Positions 1 through 8,579 of a DNA stretch of 64,000 nt are shown here, piece by piece (position 1 is the stretch's first letter; each line of letters starts with the position of its first letter). This DNA is from Bradyrhizobium xenonodulans (GTDB lineage Bacteria; Pseudomonadota; Alphaproteobacteria; Rhizobiales; Xanthobacteraceae). The stretch spans positions 5,486,501 through 5,550,500 of the forward strand of contig NZ_CP089391.1 in assembly GCF_027594865.1 (NCBI RefSeq). Direction: 5' to 3'. The translations under genes and the position numbers were made by a program. The notes beneath the pieces were generated by a model. The model saw only the letters and a list, made by a program, of their open reading frames with translations. It searched no databases and was not told the origin of the DNA.

Positions 1-354
1 GCCGGCAGCGCCAATTCGCTGACGCCGACGATCTCGCAGCGCCGGGTCAAGAGCTCGATCGCGGTGACCAGCGGCCAGACCGTGCTGCTCGCCGGCCTGA
101 TCAGCGAGACCGAGAACAGGCAGCGCCAGGGCCTGCCGATCCTGGATTCCATTCCCGGCGTGGGCGATGCCTTCTCGCACCAGACCAACGCGCGCAGCCG
201 CACCGAGCTGATCCTGTTCATCCGCCCGACCGTCATCAAGGACGGCGTCGATGCGCATGTCATCGCCGAGGAGATGCGCAGCAAGATGAACAGCCGTCTG
301 GTCGGGACCAGCAATCCCGTCGTCACCGTGAGCCCGCCCAAGGCGGCGCGCTGA
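1..354 (+). CDS. gspD: Type II secretion secretin GspD, C-terminal fragment
   Basis: The 5' end lies outside the window; the reading frame is open from base 1 and about 117 residues are visible. The segment carries the secretin-core signature in which a strand rich in V, L and G (TVLLAGLISE) is followed by LPILDSIPGVG and then by TELILFIRPTVI, the pattern at the end of the outer-membrane secretin barrel of GspD/PilQ proteins. Family knowledge: the protein forms the outer-membrane channel of type II secretion. The prepilin peptidase gene follows 3 bp after its stop, which supports a Gsp assignment over a phage or type III secretin. The short tail after the barrel lacks a recognisable pilotin-binding domain. 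The family is confident; the exact subtype (GspD rather than a Flp-pilus secretin) is inferred from the barrel end sequence. Confidence 0.85.
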   Translation, partial: AGSANSLTPTISQRRVKSSIAVTSGQTVLLAGLISETENRQRQGLPILDSIPGVGDAFSHQTNARSRTELILFIRPTVIKDGVDAHVIAEEMRSKMNSRLVGTSNPVVTVSPPKAAR

Positions 355-357
355 CGC

Positions 358-954
358 GTGACCGACCAGGCTCCCCACGAGGGGGTGGGGCCACCGCTCG
401 CGCTCAGCGTCGCCCTGCTGCTGGGCGTGTTCGCAAGTCTCGTCACCGCGCCGGGCGCGGAAGGCCTGTACGGCGCGTACCTCGCCGCCCTGATGCTCGC
501 GATCGCGGCGAACGATGCCCGCCACTACCTCATCCCGAACGAGCTGACGGGGGCAGCCTTCGCGCTCGCCTTGCTCCGCGCCGCCGCCTTCGTGCCCGAT
601 ATCGGCGTCGAGGCCCTGCTCTGGCCGCTGGCCCGCGCAGCTGCCGTGGCGGTCCCGCTGCTGCTGCTGATGGCGTTCTACCGGCGCTGGCGTGGCCGCG
701 ACGGGCTTGGGCTCGGCGACATCAAGTTAGGCGCGGTCTGCGGCGCCTGGCTTGACCTGGCGACCGTGGTCGCAGTGATCGAGCTTGCGGCACTGGCCGC
801 GATCGCCGCTTATCTGGCCAATGCTGCACTGCGAAGCAAGCGGGTCCGCGGCACAGCCTTCCTGCCGTTCGGGCTTTTCCTCGCCCCCGCGATCTGGGTC
901 GGTTGGCTGGGGGAGAGCTGGTACACGAGCTGGTTCGGCGGCTGGCCGGGCTGA
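358..954 (+). CDS. A24-family prepilin peptidase, short form without N-methylase domain
   Basis: Predicted 198-residue multi-pass membrane protein with a GTG start 3 bp after the secretin stop, so the two are probably cotranscribed. The two catalytic aspartates of aspartic prepilin peptidases are visible: D53 in the NDARHYLIPN segment and D121 in the GLGLGDIKLG motif. Alternating hydrophobic segments flank them. Classical PilD/GspO enzymes have an N-terminal cytoplasmic methyltransferase domain with a cysteine tetrad; that domain is absent, so this protein resembles CpaA/TadV-type peptidases that only cleave. Expected role: cleavage of pseudopilin or pilin leader peptides at the inner membrane for the adjacent secretion system. 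Confidence 0.88.
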   Translation: MTDQAPHEGVGPPLALSVALLLGVFASLVTAPGAEGLYGAYLAALMLAIAANDARHYLIPNELTGAAFALALLRAAAFVPDIGVEALLWPLARAAAVAVPLLLLMAFYRRWRGRDGLGLGDIKLGAVCGAWLDLATVVAVIELAALAAIAAYLANAALRSKRVRGTAFLPFGLFLAPAIWVGWLGESWYTSWFGGWPG

Positions 955-1066
955 AGCGCGATGTTGTCCTGGACGACCAGCTTAAGCCGTTGATTCTACA
1001 GTCCTCGGCTACTGTGCATGGGGTTGTTTTCGACCTTTTTTTGTTTCGGGAGGCCGACGCGCCGGC

Positions 1067-1606
1067 TCAGGGCTCGCGGCTCGGCGCCCATTCCAGCGCC
1101 CGCAGGCGGGCTTGGGCGATCTCTCCGCGCGTCATTTTGGTGGTGACGGCATCGCGGATCCGGGCCCGCGCCTCGCGCGACGGCGGCGGCGCGGCAGCGG
1201 TCGACAGATTGAGCCATTTGGAGGCCTCGACGATGTCGCGCGGCACGCCCTGGCCGCGGTCGTAGAGCAGGCCCAGCGAATATTGGGCGCGGCTGTCGCC
1301 CTGCTCGGCCGCCCGGCGGTACCACATCGCCGCTTCCGTGTAGTTCTGCGGCACGCCGCGGCCGGTCTCGAACAGCAAGCCGAGATAGGTCTGCGCCGGC
1401 GCATTGCCGCGCTCGGCGAGCGGAATGAAGATGCGGGAGGCCGTCCTATAGTCTTGGCGCTGGTACGCGGAGAGGCCCTGGCGGAACGACTGGGCGTGGG
1501 CCGGCACCGCCGTCAGCAGCAGAAGCACGGCGACGGCCCCCAAGGCCCATCGCGACAGCCCGGCATGGCGCCGGCGCTCAAGATCATATCCGCCGAAAGA
1601 CGTCAT
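1067..1606 (-). CDS. Secreted Sel1/TPR-like repeat protein
   Basis: 179 residues from the chosen ATG at 1606, which has an AAGGAA ribosome site just upstream; an in-frame ATG 18 bp earlier is less likely because it contains that site. A hydrophobic segment ending in AVPAHAQS looks like a Sec signal peptide. Two to three Sel1-like repeats follow, with the hallmarks AQTYLGLLFETGRGVPQNY and AQYSLGLLYDRGQGVPRD at about 36-residue spacing. Such repeats form alpha-alpha superhelices that mediate protein contacts in the periplasm. No enzymatic motif is present. The partner is unknown. Confidence 0.85.
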   Translation of the reverse strand: MTSFGGYDLERRRHAGLSRWALGAVAVLLLLTAVPAHAQSFRQGLSAYQRQDYRTASRIFIPLAERGNAPAQTYLGLLFETGRGVPQNYTEAAMWYRRAAEQGDSRAQYSLGLLYDRGQGVPRDIVEASKWLNLSTAAAPPPSREARARIRDAVTTKMTRGEIAQARLRALEWAPSREP

Positions 1607-1798
1607 GCCGTTCCTTCCCCGCATGTCATAAGATTAGTCCGGCGGTGTGAGGGAATCCAGAGCACCGCCGGGCCGCGCCGCAACCGGCGATTTGGCGCTT
1701 TGGGTGCAGGACCGGCCCGACTATAAGGCGAGCGAAGATCTCCTCGCCGCCGCGCCCGATGCGCAGGGCCGGCCGTCACGGGCACAGGATCGCGCGTT

Positions 1799-2488
1799 TT
1801 GCGGATTTGCATCATCCAGTCCTGTTACATCCCCTGGAAGGGCTTTTTCGATCTAATCCGGCGTTGCGACGAATACGTGATGTTCGACCGCGCCCAGTAT
1901 GTGAAGCGGCACTGGCACAATCGCAACCTGATCAAGACGGCGAGCGGCCCGGCCTGGCTGACCATCCCCGTCGTGGTCAAAGGCCGCTTCGAGCAGCCGA
2001 TCGACGAGGTCGAGATTGCAAGTCCCTGGGCCGAGAAGCATTGGCGCGCGATCGAGCTCGCCTATCGCCGTGCCGCGTTCTTCGACGAGTTCGCCCCGGT
2101 GGTGAAGGGCTGGTACGAACAGGCCGAGCGCGAGAAGCGGCTGACCGACATCAACGCGATCTTCCTGCGCGGCATTGCCGGTTTGCTCGGGATCACGACA
2201 CGGATGACGCGCGACACCGCTTATCCGGTGCTGGGAGCCAAGACCGAACGGCTGCTCGCCATCGCCCGTGCCGCGGGCGCCGACCACTATCTCAGCGGCC
2301 CCTCGGCGCGAGTCTATTTCGACGAGGATTTGTTCCGCGCTGCTGGTGTGACGCCGGAGTGGATGAGTTACAACGGCTATCCCGAATACAGCCAGCTGCA
2401 CGGCGACTTCGTGCATGAAGTGACCGCGCTCGACCTGCTGTTCAACACTGGGCGAGACGCCGCGCGCCATCTCGATCGGAACGCCTGA
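1799..2488 (+). CDS. WbqC-family protein
   Basis: 229 residues starting with TTG. The start is chosen because the family begins with a short strand of the form (M)RICIIQSCYIPWKGFFDLI, and an AGGA motif lies about 10 bp upstream. Conserved WbqC features are present: the aromatic-rich N-terminus, FDRAQYVKRHWHNRN, and a C-terminal SYNGYPEYSQLHGDFVHEVTALDLLFN segment. WbqC proteins occur in O-antigen and other glycan clusters; their reaction is not firmly established, and a role in modified-sugar or amino-sugar synthesis is inferred. It is close to the surface-glycan genes at 6.9-11.2 kb but not in an operon with them. Confidence 0.85.
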   Translation: MRICIIQSCYIPWKGFFDLIRRCDEYVMFDRAQYVKRHWHNRNLIKTASGPAWLTIPVVVKGRFEQPIDEVEIASPWAEKHWRAIELAYRRAAFFDEFAPVVKGWYEQAEREKRLTDINAIFLRGIAGLLGITTRMTRDTAYPVLGAKTERLLAIARAAGADHYLSGPSARVYFDEDLFRAAGVTPEWMSYNGYPEYSQLHGDFVHEVTALDLLFNTGRDAARHLDRNA

Positions 2489-2494
2489 AGGGCA

Positions 2495-2531
2495 GAAAAA
2501 ACGCTCCGGACGAGGCCATCGTCCGGAGCGT
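2495..2531 (-). terminator. Rho-independent terminator of the beta-helix gene
   Basis: A perfect 13-bp stem (2501-2513 with 2519-2531) and a 5-nt loop, followed on the minus strand by six U residues (complement of the A run at 2495-2500). It lies 26 bp after the stop of the minus-strand gene and also sits just after the plus-strand WbqC stop. Confidence 0.85.
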
Positions 2532-2556
2532 CTGTTCGAAGCGGTAATGCGGCGAC

Positions 2557-3477
2557 TTACTTCAGCGCGATCCCGGACATCGCCCCGTCCGTGGTGTTGC
2601 CGTTGAGTTGGTTGGTCGTATAGGACGACACCGTGCCCACCACGCCGGTCGCGTTGCCCTGGATCGCAGACGAGCCGACCCGGATGTTGGTGGTTCCGCC
2701 GGCGTTCTGGATACCCGTGGCGTTGTTGGAGGCCGTCGCGCGCATGACCATCAGGTCCGCGGTTCCGGAGCTGGCGGTGCCGATGATGCCGGCAAGCGTG
2801 CTGTTGGTCGCGACGCTGTCGTCGATGCTGAGCTTGACGCTGCCGCCGGTCGCATCGCCAGCGATACCGAAGGTGTTGCGATCGGCAACGACGCGGTTGA
2901 CCACGCCCTTGCTCGACCCGCCAGCCGCAGGCGCAATGCGAATTCCGGCTCCGGACGAGCCGTTACCGTTGCTGAACACCGTGGTGCGGGTGATTTCGAA
3001 GCCGGTGGTGCCGGGCGCCGTGATCGAGATGCCACTGCCCGTGAAGCGCCGGATCACGCAGTCCTCGACATGGAGGAACCCGCCGTTGAGGAAGGTGACA
3101 CCGTTGATGCCGGTGCCAAGGCCTTCGATATCGAGCCCCTTGAGGAAGAGGTAGTCGTTGACGCCGGCATTGAAGATGATGCCGTTGGTGCCGGACACCA
3201 GCACGCCGGCCGATCCGATCTCGCAGGAGATCGTCATCGACTTGGTGACCGTCACCGCGCCGAAACCGCCCGGATCCAGGCAGTTGATCTCGCCGGCCGC
3301 GGCCGTCTTGGAGATCGCGCCCGCGAAGGTCTTGCATGGTGCGGTGCGGCTACAGGGGTTGGCGTCATCACCGACACCTGACACCCAGGTTCGGGTCGCT
3401 TGCGCGTTGGCGGGTGCCGACGCGAGGAGTGGAACGAACAGTCCGACGGCCAAAGCCACCAAGGCAATGCGACGCAT
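2557..3477 (-). CDS. Exported right-handed parallel beta-helix protein
   Basis: 306 residues from the ATG at 3477, which has a GGGAGA site 7 bp upstream; the open frame runs 42 codons further without a plausible start. An N-terminal signal peptide ends around ANAQA. The mature part begins with a motif RTWVSGVGDDANPCSRTAPCKTF that is typical of right-handed beta-helix/NosD-like proteins, and is then rich in short G/N/T/S turns with repeated patterns such as ITRTTVFSNGNG and NNATGIQNAGG, indicating pectate-lyase-like coils. Cysteines are confined to the N-terminal third. No catalytic residues can be assigned. It is monocistronic, ending at a strong terminator. Likely a periplasmic or surface polysaccharide-associated protein; the substrate is unknown. 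Confidence 0.82.
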   Translation of the reverse strand: MRRIALVALAVGLFVPLLASAPANAQATRTWVSGVGDDANPCSRTAPCKTFAGAISKTAAAGEINCLDPGGFGAVTVTKSMTISCEIGSAGVLVSGTNGIIFNAGVNDYLFLKGLDIEGLGTGINGVTFLNGGFLHVEDCVIRRFTGSGISITAPGTTGFEITRTTVFSNGNGSSGAGIRIAPAAGGSSKGVVNRVVADRNTFGIAGDATGGSVKLSIDDSVATNSTLAGIIGTASSGTADLMVMRATASNNATGIQNAGGTTNIRVGSSAIQGNATGVVGTVSSYTTNQLNGNTTDGAMSGIALK

Positions 3478-3946
3478 GGGTATATCTCCCTTAAAGCAGT
3501 GATGTTTGCTGGGGTAATGCAGATTTTCCGCGAGCCGATACTCGTAGCTCGGGGAGGCGTGGGACAATGGAAGCGTATTCGAAACTGACAGGCCCCCTGT
3601 CAAATTAGCGCAATTCTGATCTTGTCGCCGGCTTGTTATTATTTCGCAAGTTCTATCTCGGATCGCAGAGAGCTTTGCGACATGCCGTCGTGGAAATCAT
3701 TCGATTTGCCCACAATGATCTGACGCTAGCCCACTGCACGTCGGAACCTGCTTGGATTGGTCTTTGCAACCGGGGGGAGGTTCAAGTCATGCGAGGCTTT
3801 TTTCCGCGGCTTCTCGATCGCGGAGAGCTGCGACGAATTTCGTCAGTCGTCACAAGCTCCCCCGGCCCTTGATCGGCGCGGCGGTGCGGCCTGTGACAAG
3901 GTATCGCACATGCCTGACGCGGGACGTGTAACGCAATCGCGGCTCG
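3478..3946. other. Non-coding gap between beta-helix gene and M10 protease
   Basis: 469 bp with lower GC than its surroundings in the first half. It must hold the promoter of the minus-strand beta-helix gene and the 3' end of the protease transcript. Open frames here (for example 3633-3872) show no protein-like composition or ribosome site. I see no RNA gene, strong terminator or repeat. Confidence 0.5.
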
Positions 3947-6304
3947 TCAGCTGACGATATGCCAGCCGCCGGCGGTATTTGTCGTGCCAATCTGCTGGTT
4001 GACCGCGACCTGGGTGCCGTTCATCTCCCACACCGTCAGCGCATGGGTGCTCGCGTTCTCGAACAGAACGTCGGACTTGTGGTCGCCGTTGATGTCCTGC
4101 AAGCCCGCATAGACGTCGCCTGAAGCAGCGATTCCGATCTGGGGGCTGTCGGTGATCTGCGTCCCGTTGAGCTGCCAGACGGCAACGCCTCGGGTCGTGC
4201 TGTTGACGAAGAAGAGATCGGACTTTCCGTCGCCGTTGAAATCGCCGACGTCGGTAAACTGCCAGCCACTGGCCGCGTTGATCGTGCCGATCTGCGGGCC
4301 TGCGGTGATCTGGCTGCCGTTCATCAGCCAGACCGCGGCACCGTGGGTGGTGTCGTTGACGAAGAACAGGTCGGTCTTGCTGTCGCCGTTGAAGTCGCCG
4401 GTCGCCGCGAAATGCCAGCCGCCTGCCGCGTTGATCGTGCCGATCGTCGTCGCGGACGAGACCTGCGTGCCGTCCATCTGCCACATCTGGACGTCGTGGG
4501 TCGTGTCGTTGATCAGCAGAAGGTCGGTCTTGCCGTCGCCGTTGAAATCGCCAGTGGAGGCAAAATGAAAGCCGGACGGCGCGACGCCCACCTGCGGACC
4601 AGTGATGATCTGCGTGCCGTTCAACTGCCACTCGGCAATCCCATTGGTGGTCGCGTTGACGAACAGAAGGTCGGTCTTGCCATCGCCGTTGAAATCGCCG
4701 ACGTCGGTGAACTGCCATCCTCCTGCGGCATTGACGGCACCGATGACGACAGGCGCTGTGCTCTGCGATCCGTTCATCAGCATCGCCGACAGCTCGTGCG
4801 TCGTGTCGTTCAGGAACAACAGGTCGGACTTGCCGTCGCCGTTGAGGTCGCCCTTGGCGGCATAGTGGGAGCCGGTGGACGAGGTGCCGACCTGCGTGTT
4901 GTCGAGTACCTGGGTGCCGTTCATGTCCCAGACGGTGACGCCATGCGTGGTGTCATTGAGGAACAGCAGATCGGTCTTGCCGTCGCCGTTGAAATCGGGC
5001 TCGCGGGTCGCGGTGTGCCTGGCGGCGAAAGCGGCCGCCAGCGTAGCGTTCGTCACCGTGCCGTCCGCGAACTGGAAATACTCCACGCCCGTGATCGTGT
5101 CGGTGCCATCGGGGGTGCCAGAACGCTGATCGGCGATGGTGAAGGTCTGCGCGGCCGAGTTATAGACGATGATGTAATTGGCTTCGTTGCCCGAAAACAC
5201 CGCCGTATCGGTGCCGGTGCCGCCGATGATGGTGTCGCTGCCGCCGCCGCCGGTCAGCGTATCGTTCCCGGAGCCGCCGTTCAGCACGTTGGCGATGGCG
5301 TTGCCCAGGATGGTGTCGTTGCCCGACCCGCCGATCGCGTTATCGATGTAGGACCGCACGTCGCCATTGTAGAGATAGGCGTTGTAAACGTTGCCCGACG
5401 CGGAATGGTCGTTGCCGAGATAGGCCAATTGGGCGGAGGAGAACAGCGACGACGCGCCGGGATTGAGATTGATGCTCAGGCTCGTCGTGTAGTTCGACAG
5501 ATCGTAGGTGTCGACGCCGCCGCCGTCCCAGACCGTCTCGTAGATGCGGTTGGCGGAGCCGCCGGCGCCGCCGCCCGGCGCGAGCTGTGACACGCCGTTG
5601 ACGAACTCCTGGCCCGTCGTCGGGCTCCAGGTATAGACCGTGTTGCCGCTCTGGGTCGTGTAGTCCGCGCCGTACATCGTCTGCAGCGCGAGAATATCGT
5701 TGGCCATGTAGGTCTGCGGATATCCGTAGGCCTCATTGGTGTAGCCGCTTGTCGTCGAAGCGCCGACATAGCTGCGATAGCTCATGACGGTATATTCGCT
5801 GTCGTCATGCGCGCTCGGCACCGCGACGTCGGCGACGCCGCCGGTCTCCTGGCTGTGCTTGAGGCCGAAGGCGTGACCGAGCTCGTGCAGCGCGGTCGTG
5901 AAATAGTAATTGCCGAGCTGCGCCAGCGAATAATTGTACTTGGTCCCGAACCAGATGTCGCCGCCAGCCGCATAGTTGCCGGGATAGTAGGCGTAGGAGG
6001 TCGGATTGGCCGACGGCGACTGCGCAATCATGATGTCGCCGCTGCCGGTCCCGTTGTACAGGATGGTCGCGTTGGTGTAACTGAGGATCAGCCCGATCGC
6101 GTAGTTGATCGCCGACTGCATCGCGCTCGGCGCCGAGGCGAAACCCGAGGTCGTCGGCTCGCTGCTGCCGCCGCTATAGGGATTGGTGTAGTCGCTCGAG
6201 GCGTCCGGGAAGCTGTAGGTGATCGTGCCGGACCATTTGACGCCCGACAGCAAGCCGTCGATATCCGCGTTGTTGGTGGCACTGACGGTAACAGAAGTGG
6301 CCAA
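3947..6304 (-). CDS. M10 serralysin-like metalloprotease with RTX and seven FG-GAP repeats
   Basis: 785 residues from a TTG start with a GGAGAG site 4-6 bp upstream. The N-terminal third is a metzincin catalytic domain: zinc motif HELGHAFGLKH at residues 140-150 (three His and the catalytic Glu all present) and a Met-turn VMSYR with M174. Residues about 325-368 contain RTX calcium-binding nonapeptides (GGSGNDT, GGGGSDT). From residue 437 to the end seven FG-GAP/VCBS-type repeats of about 50 residues each carry DFNGDGKTDLLF-like calcium loops. There is no Sec signal peptide, as expected for type I secretion substrates. The usual serralysin C-terminus is replaced by the FG-GAP array. No ABC exporter, membrane-fusion protein or TolC homologue is in the window. 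Predicted role: secreted calcium-dependent protease, substrate unknown. Confidence 0.92.
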   Translation of the reverse strand: MATSVTVSATNNADIDGLLSGVKWSGTITYSFPDASSDYTNPYSGGSSEPTTSGFASAPSAMQSAINYAIGLILSYTNATILYNGTGSGDIMIAQSPSANPTSYAYYPGNYAAGGDIWFGTKYNYSLAQLGNYYFTTALHELGHAFGLKHSQETGGVADVAVPSAHDDSEYTVMSYRSYVGASTTSGYTNEAYGYPQTYMANDILALQTMYGADYTTQSGNTVYTWSPTTGQEFVNGVSQLAPGGGAGGSANRIYETVWDGGGVDTYDLSNYTTSLSINLNPGASSLFSSAQLAYLGNDHSASGNVYNAYLYNGDVRSYIDNAIGGSGNDTILGNAIANVLNGGSGNDTLTGGGGSDTIIGGTGTDTAVFSGNEANYIIVYNSAAQTFTIADQRSGTPDGTDTITGVEYFQFADGTVTNATLAAAFAARHTATREPDFNGDGKTDLLFLNDTTHGVTVWDMNGTQVLDNTQVGTSSTGSHYAAKGDLNGDGKSDLLFLNDTTHELSAMLMNGSQSTAPVVIGAVNAAGGWQFTDVGDFNGDGKTDLLFVNATTNGIAEWQLNGTQIITGPQVGVAPSGFHFASTGDFNGDGKTDLLLINDTTHDVQMWQMDGTQVSSATTIGTINAAGGWHFAATGDFNGDSKTDLFFVNDTTHGAAVWLMNGSQITAGPQIGTINAASGWQFTDVGDFNGDGKSDLFFVNSTTRGVAVWQLNGTQITDSPQIGIAASGDVYAGLQDINGDHKSDVLFENASTHALTVWEMNGTQVAVNQQIGTTNTAGGWHIVS

Positions 6305-6579
6305 AGGACTCTCCGGAGCGACACTCCCACGCGATTCGGCGCGCGGGCAAGCGATTCTAGCTTGAGATTGATACGTTTGGTTTAATTTTGGCGAAGGTCA
6401 CCGGCGGTTTGCGTAACGCTCCGTTAAACATCAAATCCTGTATTGGCACCGGACCGGCCGGAGGGTTCCAACCGCTCAGCGTGGCCAGATTTGCGAAGAA
6501 AATCGTGAAAATACCCCGACACTCAGCCAGTGTGCTTGGCGTCCTGTTCGCCCTCACCAACTCTGGAGGATTGCCTGTC

Positions 6580-6792
6580 ATGGACGGGAAAGCCAAAGCG
6601 GCCGAAAGCGGCAAAGGGGTCCGTTCACCGTCAGTTCCGCTCGCCCGGGATCCGTCCGCCGCGGTTGCCGAGGAATACGAGGCTGCCCGTCGCAAGGACA
6701 CCGCGGACGCCTACGAACTCTTCATCGCACGCCACGGCGACGATCCGCTCGCCGAGAAGGCACGGGCCGACCTCAGGCGTCTGTCGCGCTGA
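6580..6792 (+). CDS. Small hypothetical protein, charged alpha-helical
   Basis: 70 residues from the ATG at 6580, chosen because GGAGGA lies 9 bp upstream. The open frame extends back to 6388; a longer form from a GTG near 6481 would add a basic then hydrophobic stretch resembling a signal peptide, so the start is uncertain. The C-terminal half (EEYEAARRKDTADAYELF followed by a helix with AEKARADLRRL) resembles the short helical-hairpin motif found at the end of several exported rhizobial proteins. No function can be assigned. Confidence 0.5.
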   Translation: MDGKAKAAESGKGVRSPSVPLARDPSAAVAEEYEAARRKDTADAYELFIARHGDDPLAEKARADLRRLSR

Positions 6793-6892
6793 GACGGCAG
6801 ACACTGGATGGCGCTATGTTCGGGAGCCCCTCGCCGCCCGGTCCGCCGGTGGGTGACACATCCTGGCCCAATCTATACAAGTTCGGCTCAGA

Positions 6893-7879
6893 TTGACGCC
6901 CCAACCGGAATGCCGCGTGCTCGACTTCGTTAGCCCGGAACACCACCAGCCCCTGACCCCGGCCGCGGACGGCTCGGCGCTCGTCGGTGCGGACGGTGCG
7001 CGCTATCCCATCCGTGACGGCATCCCCGATTTCGTGCCCGCGAGCGGCAGCGAGGAACCGCCGCACGGCAACCAGGATTTTTACCGCACCCGGGCGCACG
7101 AATATGATCTCGGCAACAACGTCATGTTCAAGATGCTGCTTGCCGAGGAGGAGCCGGTCCGCGAGGATCTCGCCGCGAGCCTGATGCTGCGGCCCGGCGC
7201 GCGCGTGCTGGAGATCGGCTGCGGGACCTGCCGCGACACCGTCCATCTGCTGCGCAGGGACGCAACCGTCTATGCCGGCGACCTCTCCTACGAGATGCTC
7301 GCGATCGGCAAGCAGCGGCTCCAAGACGCAGGAGCCGATTTCAGCCGTGTCCGCCTGTTCCGGGGCGATGCGATGCGGCTGCCGTTCCCGGATGGAAGCT
7401 TCGACGCGGCCTTTCATTTCGGCGGTCTCAACCTGTTTCCCGACGTCGCCGGCGCGCTCAAGGAGATGGCGCGCGTGGTGAAGGCGGGCGGCCGTGTCGT
7501 CGCCGGTGACGAGAGCGTCGGCCCGTGGCTCGCGGACACCGAATTCGCGAAGATCCTGAAGAACTCCAATCCCCTGTTCGCGCATGTGGCGCCGCTCGAC
7601 AGGATTCCGGTCAACGCGCGCGACGTCAGTTGCCGCTGGGTGCTCAACGGCTCGTTCTACCTGATCTCGTTCGAGGTCGGCGCGGGCGAGCCGCAGCTCG
7701 ATCTCGACGTCGAGTTTCCCGGCTGGCGCGGCGGCTCGCACCGGACCCGCTATTTCGGCCGCCTCGAAGGCGTGTCGCCGCAATTGCGCGAGACAATCGT
7801 CAGCCGCGCAGCGGCCGAGGGGATGTCGATCGTCGCATGGCTGGAGAAGACGTTGCGCAAGGCGACGGAAGCCGACTAG
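6893..7879 (+). CDS. Class I SAM-dependent methyltransferase with Trm112-like N-terminus
   Basis: 328 residues, TTG start. The first 50 residues end in RYPIRDGIPDFVP, the typical tail of a Trm112-like small domain fused to methyltransferases. The SAM-binding glycine-rich motif I is VLEIGCGTC at residues 105-113, followed by an acidic motif (YAGDLSYEML) and post-motif LPFPDGSFDAAFHFGGLNLF, as in UbiE/Methyltransf_11 proteins. It opens a plus-strand run with the acetyltransferase (22 bp after its stop) and the propeller protein, so a role in modifying a sugar or lipid intermediate of a surface glycan is inferred. The substrate is not identifiable. Confidence 0.85.
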   Translation: MTPQPECRVLDFVSPEHHQPLTPAADGSALVGADGARYPIRDGIPDFVPASGSEEPPHGNQDFYRTRAHEYDLGNNVMFKMLLAEEEPVREDLAASLMLRPGARVLEIGCGTCRDTVHLLRRDATVYAGDLSYEMLAIGKQRLQDAGADFSRVRLFRGDAMRLPFPDGSFDAAFHFGGLNLFPDVAGALKEMARVVKAGGRVVAGDESVGPWLADTEFAKILKNSNPLFAHVAPLDRIPVNARDVSCRWVLNGSFYLISFEVGAGEPQLDLDVEFPGWRGGSHRTRYFGRLEGVSPQLRETIVSRAAAEGMSIVAWLEKTLRKATEAD

Positions 7880-7901
7880 CGTTCGTGACGGGAGCGAGAG
7901 C

Positions 7902-8567
7902 GTGAAGCAGCAGATCGTCATATTCGGTAACGGCGAGATCGCCGAACTTGCGGATTTCTATTTCACGCATGATTCCGAATTCGAAGTCGCAGGTTTCACC
8001 GTCGACGAGGCCTTCCTGACCGCCACCACTTTTCGCGGACGACCAGTCGTGCCGTTCGAGACCGTTGCACAGCAATTTCCTGCCGAGCACTACCGGATGT
8101 TCATCGCAGTCAGCTATTCAAGGCTGAATGAAATACGGGCCGCCAAGGTCGCAGCGGCACGCGAGGCGGGATATCAACTCGCTTCCTACGTCAGCAGCCG
8201 CGCGACGATATTTCCCGGCCTGACCATCAAGGAAAATTGCTTCATCCTGGAAGACAACACGATCCAGCCCTTTGCCGAAATCGGGGCCAACGTCACCTTA
8301 TGGAGCGGCAACCATATCGGACATCATTCGGTGATCGAGGATGATGTTTTTCTCGCCTCTCACGTCGTCGTCTCGGGCGGCGTGAGGATCGGCAGGGCGA
8401 GCTTCGTTGGCGTCAACGTCACTCTGCGCGACCACGTTTCGGTGGGACAAAAATGCGTACTGGGCGCCGGCGCGCTGATCCTGGAGGACCAACCCGACTT
8501 CTCGGTTGTTGCACCGCGCGGTACGGAGCGTTCATCTGTTCCGAGCTCGCGGTTGCGTCGCATCTGA
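7902..8567 (+). CDS. NeuD/PglD-like sugar O- or N-acyltransferase (left-handed beta-helix)
   Basis: 221 residues. An N-terminal PglD-like nucleotide-sugar domain begins IVIFGNGEIAEL (residues 5-16). The C-terminal half carries hexapeptide repeats, including IGANVTLWSGNHIGHHSVI and VVVSGGVRIGRASFVGVN, with the paired histidines used as catalytic base in this family. Proteins of this type acetylate sugars such as sialic acid or UDP-4-amino sugars in capsule, LPS or glycoprotein pathways. It lies between a methyltransferase and a propeller protein on the same strand, which fits decoration of a surface glycan. The acceptor sugar is unknown. Confidence 0.85.
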   Translation: MKQQIVIFGNGEIAELADFYFTHDSEFEVAGFTVDEAFLTATTFRGRPVVPFETVAQQFPAEHYRMFIAVSYSRLNEIRAAKVAAAREAGYQLASYVSSRATIFPGLTIKENCFILEDNTIQPFAEIGANVTLWSGNHIGHHSVIEDDVFLASHVVVSGGVRIGRASFVGVNVTLRDHVSVGQKCVLGAGALILEDQPDFSVVAPRGTERSSVPSSRLRRI

Positions 8568-8579
8568 AAGAAGCAGTTC

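Noticed and set aside
3633..3872. 79-codon open frame between the beta-helix gene and the protease
   Set aside because: No start context and no protein-like pattern; treated as a non-coding gap.
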